Assembly: GCF_905475395.1 (NCBI RefSeq)
Contig: NC_058341.1
Span: 31,697,501 to 31,761,500 of the forward strand
DNA length: 64,000 bases
Origin: Chrysoperla carnea
Taxonomy: Eukaryota > Arthropoda > Insecta > Neuroptera > Chrysopidae
Reading direction: 5' to 3'
Positions 49,598 through 59,406 of this stretch are shown one piece after another. The notes under the pieces are model-generated. The model was not told where the DNA came from, made no database searches, and saw only the letters and a program-made list of their open reading frames with translations. Made by a program: the position numbers and the translations under genes. The first letter of the stretch is position 1; each line of letters begins with the position of its first letter.

Positions 49598-49853
49598 GGT
49601 TTATTTAAATTTATTTTTTTATTATTATTTTCGATTTTTGACAGCGTTTAAAATTTAAATTTGGTACTTTTCTTAGGGATATTAAGATTTATTTTCAGGG
49701 GTAAATTTTTTTATGACAGTTGGCAAACCTGTTGTTTTTCAAATTTATTTTTTAATTTAATGAAGGCTGGTGGTTGTATGCATCATACAGCATTTTCATT
49801 TAAGTGTGTAACAAGTTAAAAATTTGTTTTTATGTTATATTTTTTTAATAAAA

Positions 49854-52800
49854 ATGCCTAAAGAACCGCCACAGCGTATACAAACAAAATATGATCGTTT
49901 AGAATTTATGCTTCTTGAACAAGCGTATATACCTAAAGAATGTGAAAGTCAAGCAAACGACATTTACAACGTAAGTTATGAACATAAATATTATAACGGT
50001 CATTTTTTGATGTTTGAATTTGTTTATAGGAATTCGTGAAATGGACTCAAATAAATTTACCTGATCTATCATCTCAAAGTTCAAAAAAAGGGCGTAAACG
50101 AAATATTGAAGCAATACTTGAAAAAAATGAAGGTATTTTTAATCTTATAATAGTATTTATGGAATATTACAATAGATAAATAGATTAGTTTACCATGTCC
50201 ATATCTACCTGTAGTAGGGTTTCTGGTTTCTCGACCTTTTTAATTTCTTGCACGAGAAATCTCGATTAGGATTTCTCAAGCATCTCGAAAAATTTTGAAA
50301 TTTAAAAAAAGTACGATGTTATTTTCAAATTTTTGCTTTATTACAAATTAGACTGAAATCTAAATGAGATCAAAATTATCGGGTCCTTATCAGTTTCCAA
50401 ATTTATAACAAAGTAAATAAAACATAGTAAAATAAATTAAAAAAATGACTAGTACATATTTAGATAACTATAAAAACTTGTTGAACAAAACAATTTGGTG
50501 TCAACTTAAACTAAACAAGTGAAAACAAACAATTGACTGAGTTAATTGTTGAAATACCATACATAGACAGTGTTGATTACTCTATAACATTATACGTACA
50601 TACATGTCACACATACGTATCATGACACATGCGCCCTCACGGGTAATCAGTGATGTTTACGAAAAAATGTTTCAAACAAAATTTTTTTTTTTGTTAAGGA
50701 AGATTTTTTACATTTAATCTTTTGTTCTATCTCTAACGGCTTACAAGATGGATCTGACGGACCCATAGGTCAAGACCCAATTGATCTATGTTGCTCATTT
50801 ACAAACTCGACCTCACTTTTTACGTCCTGAGTACGCTATAAAAACAAATTTCAGCTTGATATCTTTTTTCGTTTTTGAGTTATCGTGCCCACAGACAGAC
50901 AGACAGACAACCGGAAATGGACTAATTAGGTGATTTTATAAACACCTATACCAAAATTTTGTTCATAGCATTAATATTTTTAAGCGTTACAAACTTGAGA
51001 CTAAACTTAATATACCTTGCATATTACATATACAAGTCATAATTAACTTTCAATAATATTTTTCGAGTTTGAGCATAGTTTGACAACTAAAACTAAACCC
51101 GTAACCCGGAAAATAATCAACAAAGAAATCAAATTTTTGGGACAATGTTTTTAAAATGTCAATAACAACAGACACATTATTTTTGTCGGGAGAGAGAGAG
51201 AGAGTATCTATCGAAGTCTTTTGAAAAAGTCTTAAATTTACAAAAAATGTTTATTTTTTTATGAGGAACAACTTTCTAATTTATAGTATTCGGTATTATT
51301 TCTCTTTAACTAAATCTATGTTAGGTATCTTGGATGTAGTTAAATAATAACCCCAACCATTTTCAAAATGTTGGAGTTTTCAAATTTAAGTTTAAAAAAC
51401 AATACAACCTAAGTTAAAATCCGATACAGTGATGAATTATGTTGAAATTTATGTTGATCCTAGTTCGAATTGGAGATCGTTTTGGACGGCTCTAAATCAT
51501 TTTTTATCTCAAAAAAGATTAAAAATTAATAAATAGTTTTGTACATTAAAACATTTTTTACAAATGACAATTTTTTGGACATGAGAAAATGTAGATTTTT
51601 TGCAGATGAGGAAATTTGTTTGTCTTATTTACTGTAAAATTTTGTTTTTTGTAAATGAGACTTGTTAACTTATGCCGGTAGTAATGTTGTGTGTTTGGCT
51701 CAATTTAAGCAAGCAAATTCGCTAAGACTACGCAATTTCTCCATGTCGAATTTTAATACATGTCCTTTATAGATTTTTTTTTGTTTTATACAGAATGCGA
51801 ATCGCCAGTTGATAGTAATGCATCCGAACCAGAAGATACAAGAAGAAAGCATTGTAATGGAGAAAATGAAAGTCAGTCATCAACTGTTGTAAATGGAAAT
51901 GATGAAGGAAAGCGCTCGAAGAGAGCTGCATCGAAAGCAGCTGAAAGTTTGATATCAAAACAAGTAAATATTAGTATTGGACAAAAAATGAGGAGACCCG
52001 ATAACTTTTCTAAAGTAAGTTTATTAATATTTCTAAAAAGTCACGTTATTCTCTGCCTTTATTTATCGATGAAATGGCAATTTTCTTTTTGAAAACAAAG
52101 ATATCAGGTCTCATCTTCATGCACGATCGTCTACAGGGCCATTCATAATTACGTAAGGACCCCGAAGGGTAGAGGAGTTAAAAAATCTCTACAAGCCCTT
52201 GTGGGAGGGAGGGAGGTGGTTGATTATGTGCTAAATTCAAGTAATCTAGGTGTGCGGGCTTTCAATAAAACCCTTCTTTAAAATAAATAAACAATATCGT
52301 TTCCTCGTACACCAATATGGGAGGGACATTGTATAAAAAAACGTAATAATTTTGAGTAGTAATTTTGTAGAGCTCGTATTTTATAATAAGGGATATAATA
52401 TAGGAATATATATAGGAAAGGAGACTTTTCGAGTCAGATATTATTATTGTACCAGCTATAAGTTCATATTTTAAGGCTTCTAACACAGCAACACATTCAG
52501 CAGAAAAAAAATAGAAAGTTGGTTATTAAGTTTAAATTTGCATGATACCTGTGCGTTGCTATGATAGAAAACTGCTCCAACTGTCTGAGTGCTAGTCTTA
52601 GATGCGCCGGTGTATATATAATTTTTATTTGAATATAGAGCATTCTTAAAAACGGTTTTTATGATTTAGATGTACGAAATTATGTATTGTTTTATACTTA
52701 ATAAGCCCTTTAATTATGTGCACTTTAATTATAAATATCTTGTTTTTGACAAATATACCTAGATTAACACTATATTTTTTAATTTCACCAAATTCTTAAG

Positions 52801-55800
52801 AAAAGTGAGTTTGCGGCCAAGCTACTTTAATGTATTAATAAGTTGCTTTTTAAAAAAAATCTGTAGGAAAGTTTTTTTAACTATTATGTAAAATGTATCA
52901 CTTTTAGTCAAGTAATATATTTAGTTCATGCAAAATTGTTTCAACTTTGATTGTACAAACAATTTTTAATTTAGCATTTCTTAATGGTTAGTATTAACAA
53001 CTATCAAAATTATTACATTCTACAGTAAAACGCGAGTTTAGAGATGTAATACTTTAATTGTAATTATCTCACGCGTGAAAAAATATTTAAAAATTTTTTT
53101 GTAATTTTAAAAATCCTAAATTCTATGCGTTTGTTTATACACAATAATTTCATCGATATCAAGAGATCTGCTTGAAAAACATTCATGTTGCTCACTGAAG
53201 TGTTTATTTATTGTGTCATAGTCCAAAACTCTCTAAATTCTTAAGCCATTTTCATACCCCCTGTTTTGGTTACTAAAAGAAATGAATTATAATAAAATTG
53301 TTTACAGTTTGAAGTACAAATTAAAATGGAAAAACTCTCCTTGGGACCATCAAATGATAAAGAAAAATCACACGAAGAGAAAAAAGATGAATTTGCAGTT
53401 CCTAAAAACGTACCACGAAGTAGACCAAAAAAATTGATGAAATATGATGAGCCAACCCCAAATAATGATTTATCAAATGTCGTGATAAAACAAGAAAAAG
53501 AAGATAAGGGGCGTTCAACACGCAAACCTCGAACTAAAAATGCAACGAAGAACAAGACACAACGTGAACGTTCTAAACAGCGATCGTCAAATCAAACTGA
53601 TGATGAAGATGAAGTACAAATTGAAATACCAAAAGGAGTCGTAGTCACAATAAGCGATAGTGAAGAGGAAATGGAAACTAACGATAAAAATAAGCCTAAA
53701 AACAAGAAAAAGTCTATTGTGGATAAATCTGTAAATGAAACGTCTGAAAAAACCGAATTGAAAAATGCTAATGAAACGGGAAATGAAAATTCGGTTTATG
53801 AAGATGCACAAGATCAAGTATCCGCTGCCGCTGCTGCACCGTCACCCTCTTTAGTTCAAGCATGTTTTGTTCGTTTAGAAAACATTGACGACCAAGATGT
53901 TAATTTAACGTATGATGTTAGAAACGAATTAAAAGTATCGAAACATGAAAATCAAAATACGCCTGATATACAGCCACAAACAGCTATGAATAATACGGTT
54001 AATTTGAATAAAGAGATGCCCATGAATAATACGATTGTTTTGAATAAAGACGCGCCTATGAATAATACGATTGTTTTGAATAAAGATGCGCCTATGAATA
54101 ATACGGTTGTTTTGCATAAGGAAACGCCCGATCGTCGTTTTGAATCACCCTTGAAATCGTTAAATGATAATACATTCAACGTAAAAGATCAAGATGCAAT
54201 GTTAAGGTTTGTATAATTCATAGTTTTCACATTTTTGACGAATCTCTTTTTGCTTTGAATAATTTTCCTGCTTTGAGCATCCGTTGTTTTTGTTATTCTA
54301 ATAAGATAATCTGTCGCTTGCATGTTTGACCTAGGTTCAAAGCTATCCAATGACCCGAATAGTGTCACATTTGATAATAAAAAATTGAAGTTTGAATAAA
54401 AAATTTCGTTACTTTTCAGAAATAAAAAAGTAGAACAAGATAATGATGAAGAAGAATCAAAACCAGTCCAGCGAATTACACGAACCAAGAAAAAAGCAAT
54501 AGATGCGGCTGCCGCAGCAGCGGCACACACGGAAGGCAAAGAAAATGTATATAAAAAGGTTATTATAATTTTTTTAATTGAGTGGTTGCAAAAATTTCCG
54601 TGTTGTTTCCTTCCCCCTTTATAGAATCAATCAACTGGAAATAAATAAACTGCTATCCCCTTTTACTCTCTAGTTGGAATGTGTAAAATTATATAGAATC
54701 TTGAAGAACACTTCGGATGATTTAAATTATTATCTCTGTGTAGCAATAGTTTAAAGATCATGATCAAATATTTGAATACCAAATTCAGAAACTTATTTTT
54801 CGGTTACAAATAAAATTCTAAAATATATAAAAAGGCAATTAAAAATTCTTCCGGGAACTCATATCTTGAAAAACAAAATTTCACATTCGTCCCAATACCT
54901 ATCTAGATCAATTTTTCTTGATTATAAATGCATATTTCGACTAGAATCGTAATTACTCCCCTAATTAATACTCGTATATTATCTTCAGAGAGATTTATTA
55001 CTTGTAAAATTGGTAAAAGGTTCATAGACTCATGGTGCTCATAAAATTATTGTGTTTCTCAAAGTAACTTTTGTTTGATATAGTTTTTCTAAACTCTGTA
55101 GATGTGTTACAATTCCAGCTATAGTATTAGGCTACTTAAAAATTTGCTTGAACCAAGAACATATTTACTTATTACCATTTTAAGAATATATTTTCTTGCA
55201 ACTAGTACTTGTTAAATAATAATTCAAACATTGCTCCTCAGGCATATTGTTTGGTATTTGCATAATTAACTTAATCTTTATCTATACTTATAAGTAAAAC
55301 ATTTTTTTATTACCTAGATAATTAACAACAGACGTGTAATTATCGATTTAATTTTCAGGGCGCTGAATCTCAAAATACAAAAACTGCAAAGCATCAAACT
55401 CCAAATGTTAATCAATATGATTCATCAAAATCTAAATCGAAATTAAATAATGTTGTAACGAATATGCAGAGTTTTATACCAAAATCAGGAAGTGCAATTA
55501 AATTATTAAAATCAGCAGATCTTCGTGAAAAACGTGAAGAAGATTCACGAAAAAAATTAGAAAAAGAAGAAGAAGTACAAAAGAAGAAAGAAGCTATGAT
55601 GCTTGCTAAAGTTGAAGAACAAAAGAAGAAACGTGAAGAAAAAGCATTGCGAGCCCAACAAACACGTGAACAAATCGAAAAAGAGAGACAGATGAAAGTA
55701 GAAAAAGAAGAGCGTGAAAAACAAGAAAAAATTAAACAAATACAAGCGGAACGTGAAACATACAAAAAGGAACTTGCACGTAAGCGTGCATTAGCTGAAA

Positions 55801-56336
55801 AAAGAATACAGGAGAATGAGGAAAGAAGACGCGCAGAAGATGTTGCTCGCCAACAACGGTTACAAACAGAGCAAGAAGAAGTCGAAAAAAGACTTGAAGC
55901 TCAACGTAAACGAGATCAAGAAGAACTTGAGAAGAGACGATTACAAGAGGAATACGAACAAGCAAAAGCTAAAGCTAAAGCAAAAAAATTAGCTGCGAAA
56001 TCCAAACAATTAACAAAACCAAACAAAGCTGAAGAAGCCACTGTTGCAGCTAAAACTGAAACTGTTTTCGATTTGGATACAGATGCTGAAACTGACGATG
56101 AAGAGCATCCTAGAGCACCCATACCAGTATGGAGTAAACAGCCATATCGCATACTTGCTTTAGAAAAACAATCCCAAATTCCAACCAAAATCATTTCTGA
56201 TCTGTTTGGATCAAAACCTACATCCATTGATTTACGTGCTGTATTTCCAAGTATTAGTGAGAATCGATTACGGCGACAATCTAGTGCTGTGTGGAATACA
56301 CCACCAAGATATTCTTTAATGCCAAAAGACTATTAA
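49854..56336 (+). CDS. Incenp: INCENP, inner centromere protein of the chromosomal passenger complex
   Basis: Scaffold that binds and activates Aurora B kinase and carries survivin and borealin to centromeres and the midzone. Exons 49854-49970, 50030-50132, 51794-52014, 53308-54206, 54420-54558 and 55359-56336 fit in phase to 818 residues, close to the usual INCENP size. N-terminal region (1-75) for passenger partners; basic RRKHCNGENE...KRSKRAASKAAESL; a low-complexity acidic/basic middle; four 12-residue repeats (about 374-421); a long charged single-helix/coiled-coil (about 545-705: EKREEDSRKKLEKEEEVQ and on); then the IN-box from about 728, FDLDTDAETDDEEHPRAPIP, ending with LRRQSSAVWNTPP. 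The Ser-Ser before AVWNTPP is the Aurora B site that activates the kinase in this family. Start: ATG at 49854, context AAAAATGCC. Confidence 0.95.
50133..51793 (+). other. INCENP intron 2
   Basis: A 1.66-kb intron carrying copy 4 of the 520-bp repeat (50515-51036) and a short (GA)n run at about 51191-51205. Nothing else was recognised. Confidence 0.55.
50515..51036 (+). repeat. 520-bp interspersed repeat, copy 4
   Basis: Begins CAAGTGAAAACAAACAATTG, includes CAGACAGACAGACAACCGGA and ends TACCTTGCATATTACATATA. It has a short tandem GATGGATCTGACGGACCC insertion compared with copy 2. Confidence 0.7.
52015..53307 (+). other. INCENP intron 3
   Basis: A 1.3-kb intron holding a repeat end (TACAGGGCCATTCATAATTA at about 52134) and an antisense LINE RNase H fragment (52262-52625). 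The second half is AT-rich and featureless. Confidence 0.55.
52262..52625 (-). mobile_element. LINE fragment: RNase H domain, frameshifted
   Basis: The minus-strand frame reads YTGASKTSTQTVGAVFYHSN, KFKLNNQLSIFF, then after a frame change AECVAVLEALKYELIAG and ISDSKSLLSYI. This is the order of an RNase H fold (the D-G-S-K strand, the AE helix with Glu, then DSKS), as in I- and Jockey-type insect LINEs. The first Asp is changed (YTGAS instead of YTDGS) and the frame is broken, so it is dead. Confidence 0.65.
53986..54129 (+). repeat. Four tandem 36-bp repeats inside INCENP
   Basis: Four in-frame units start at 53986, 54022, 54058 and 54094. They encode MNNTVNLNKEMP, MNNTIVLNKDAP, MNNTIVLNKDAP and MNNTVVLHKETP. 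Units 2 and 3 are identical in protein and nearly so in DNA, pointing to recent expansion. They lie in the disordered middle of the protein. Confidence 0.9.
54559..55358 (+). other. INCENP intron 5
   Basis: An 800-bp intron. At about 54903-54950 it has GATCAATTTTT and ATATTTCGACTA followed by TCGTAATTACTC, matching the sequence beside the hairpin at 29120. No exon was seen. Confidence 0.5.
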
Positions 56337-57807
56337 TATAATTTTATCATGACATTTGTATTAATCGTGTCTTCTATCATAATATCATGATAACAATATT
56401 CCATCATGGTGTCCGAATGTGCGTGATCACGCTATTGTGATAGCAGACATGTTTAGATAGTTCTGGAACTCTTTTTAGTTTAGTTTCTAATTTTTAGGAA
56501 GAGAAAGTAGAAAATGGCTTTGAAAAAATTGAAAAAAAAAAAAACACAATTATTTATATGGTATCAAAAGTGTCGACAATATTAAAGGGTGCACAAACTA
56601 GAGGAGCAAAATCGCAGGAAGTGAGATAAAAGTGTTCTATAAACTAGTTTTTTTGATAGAATATAATTACATCAAGGCCTAACATGTTAAAAATTGTTTT
56701 TAAAATTATTATATTCTCTCTTGATTTATTGCGCCTCATCTTTGTGCACACGAGCAGATTTCCTGCGTATGTCCTTTTGTATTTCTGTTATTTTCAGATA
56801 AAAATAATATTTTATCATAACAGCCGCATACCAAGTTACGTGTTTCTTTCAGTTTTTTCTCTACTAAAAAATTATCCAGTGTAAATGGGATCAAATTTAA
56901 ACTTTCGAAAAAAGCCCGCATTTGGAAGTCGTCAAATTCTATATTATTGTTTCGGAACTAATTGAATTTTTATATATTAGATTTGTTATTTATTTTTGCA
57001 TCTATCATGAATGTTGTGATCTTTTTATGTGTTTTTAATGAAATGTATGTGAGTAATAAATGTAGTAAAATTGAAGGATAGTGCGTATAAACCGGATCAG
57101 AATATTCGAAAGAAATATATTTATATATAACGAAATTAGCTATAATTCTTCCATAAATATTGCTAAATCGTAAAAGTACTGGAAATGAATAAGTAAAACA
57201 AAATTTTCCTCAATCATAAATATTTATTTCGAACAGAACGCACAGCATTTTAAACTCGCCGGTAAACCCTTCAGTTTTATGAATGATTTTCATTTTATGG
57301 ACTCGATCACCTTAAACGGGTACCACGGAATGAAAATTTTATGTTTTTGAGTTAACTAGTCTCACTTTTTTTAAACTGTAATAGGCTTTAATTTTATGCT
57401 ACTGTAGTTCTGATCCGGTAGTGAAGTGTAGTGATTATATCCTTTTAAATTTTACTGTATCTTTTGTACGAGTGATCATTTAATGTAACGACTCGTTTTG
57501 CAATTATTTACTGTTTTTAGAATAAACTTTTTTGTTTTTAAAGTACACATTGTTACTATTATTCTATTTCAAATCCATAAATCCTTCACACTTAATGTTA
57601 CTTTTTAAAATTTAACATTATCGCATCCACTTACAGGCTAGCGTTCGCTATCTTCATATCTCTATGGGTTAGTTAGTAGTCTTTATAAGAAAGTATTTAT
57701 TGTGTTTCGTAAAGGAGTGAATGAAATCTTTCAGATTGAAATTTATAAATAATTTATTATTTAGTAAAGGTGAGTATTAAGTTAATTATATGACAATAAA
57801 TAACTTA

Positions 57808-57873
57808 GGTGGTTGTGTGGGTATAGCACTTGCTTATGAAACATAAGTACGCTGGTTCGTATCCTGGTAGTGT
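57808..57873 (+). repeat. tRNA-like SINE head
   Basis: GGTGGTTGTGTGGGTATAGC (A box region), a CTTGCTTATGAAACATAAG stem-like middle and CTGGTTCGTATCCTGG (B box) at tRNA spacing. Confidence 0.45.
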
Positions 57874-57988
57874 TAGATTTTTTTAATTTTAAATTAATTT
57901 TTCCTGATGTTATAAATTTTCCACTCTTTTTATAGTTTAAATTATCTATGTAACCCGCCCACTTATTATAAATAACGTTAGTTATACA

Positions 57989-58495
57989 TATGTCATAAAT
58001 CACTTTTCTGTCAGAAGGTGGGAATTTAAATAATCATAAATAATTCATTTAAAATCATGTTCTCCTGTTACAAAATATTACAAAATTTGTGTAATAGATA
58101 GCTTGGATACGCCAAATTTGAAACTTGTTAATAGGAGAACATGTCATTAGTTTATCTCACTCATATTCTCCTATTACAAAATATTAAAATTTGTATTTAT
58201 AAAATTAAAAAATCGCTCGTTAAGAACGAACTTTGAAATTTTGTAACAGGAGAATATGTTACATATTTTATCCCACTTTTTTCTAACATATTCGCCTATT
58301 ACAAAATGTTAAAAAAATACGTATGTTGCTTGCTTTTTTGTTTGTACATGCTAAAATTTATTCTTGTTAAATGAAATTTTATAAGATTTTGTAATAGGAG
58401 AATATGTTATTTCAAAAAAAAAAAAAATCTTTGTTCCACTTTCCCCTACTTATGTCATAAATCACTCTTCTGTCAGGGGGTGGAAATTAAAATAA
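57989..58495. repeat. Three-unit palindrome array between direct repeats
   Basis: Three consecutive short inverted-repeat units: 58056-58143 (CATGTTCTCCTGTTACAAAA / AATAGGAGAACATG), 58162-58261 (CATATTCTCCTATTACAAAA / TTTTGTAACAGGAGAATATG) and 58287-58409 (CATATTCGCCTATTACAAAA / TTTTGTAATAGGAGAATATG). The array is flanked by a direct repeat of about 45 bp, starting TATGTCATAAATCAC at 57989 and at 58451. Confidence 0.75.
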
Positions 58496-58617
58496 CATAA
58501 AATATACCTCGCTCTCATACTTATTTGTCGCTTTCGGTTCTCATAAAAATTATCTAAAAAAGTGGCATCCAGGCATAATAATTAATAATTTAATTAAAAA
58601 TTAATCAGGACAATACT

Positions 58618-58672
58618 AGTTACGAACCGAGGCTCTCTGTGACTGGAAGCGTCCGAGATAGCCATTACTCCA
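58618..58672 (-). repeat. tRNA-like SINE head, reversed
   Basis: Minus strand reads TAATGGCTATCTCGGACGCT and AGCCTCGGTTCGTAACTAG, an A-box-like and a B-box-like string. Confidence 0.4.
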
Positions 58673-59406
58673 CTTTTGACTTATTATACTTACCAATAAT
58701 GTAATATATACTTACCCATAAGTACTTCTTTTTACTCACCATTATTGAATAAACTTACCTATAAATTAATATTTGTAGTAATATTTTATTAAAAATGTAG
58801 ATTCTGTTTGATATACCTGAAATCCATATAAAACATAAAAGATAAAGGTATACCTCCCAGGTATACCACCAAAGAATATCAGTTTTTTTATTAGCCATAT
58901 TGATCTGTATTCTGTATACAAACGATTAGAGCTATATCATTTTAATTTCATTTAAAAGCTGTTAAGCATATGAGCTTGAAAATATTTCGGTTTTTGTAAA
59001 TTTCTCATAAATTGTACCTTTTTGAATTTAATTCCTAAAGAATTTCATTAGTATCATCAGATTCGTTGAGACGAATGATTTTTGCATTTGCCCAAAATAC
59101 ATTTTGCACGCTTCATAGGTATATCTGGTCAAGTTTGTGGGGAGTTCTCTTTATATTTTTTTTATTATTAAATAAAATTACAACAAAAAAATGTTTGTTT
59201 TTGTATGCTCTTGTAGGAAATGAATTCACGACAAGAAGGCAACACTGTAAAATTTCCAGCTGACTTTGACATTTGATCCTTCAACAGTTCAATGTCAAAT
59301 GATTTGAGGTTATTATTTTATAACCATAATGGCTATACATAGCCATTTTAAATCGAAACAATGATTTCAAAAAAGTTTTCCTAAAAATTGTAAAGTATAA
59401 TTTAAA

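Larger units (their letters stand above)
44250..49853. other. otu-INCENP intergenic region
   Basis: 5.6 kb without a recognisable gene. Contains a GCTGCGGTCACAC element (45881-46079), an 876-bp long-inverted-repeat element (47152-48027), a GTACGGAATCC-type fragment (49090-49330) and a CCCGAC-type MITE (49434-49597) just before INCENP. The rest is AT-rich. Confidence 0.55.
56337..59406. other. INCENP-EXT2 intergenic region
   Basis: Candidate poly(A) signals for INCENP are AATAAA at 57055-57060 and 57531-57536. The region then holds a tRNA-like head (57808-57873), a palindrome array (57989-58495), and a reversed tRNA-like head (58618-58672). Close to EXT2, GGCAACACTG, TTTGACATTTGA and TTCAATGTCAAATGA (59238-59302) may be promoter-proximal. 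Confidence 0.5.

Noticed and set aside
51191-51205. (GA)n run as a regulatory GAGA element
   Set aside because: A simple short microsatellite within an intron; no support for function.
55412-56227. Minus-strand Ser/Phe-rich open frames
   Set aside because: Antisense of the charged INCENP helix; composition is explained by complementing Glu/Lys/Arg codons.
57989-58495. CRISPR-like array
   Set aside because: Eukaryotic context, palindromic units with unequal spacing and no regular direct repeat-spacer pattern.
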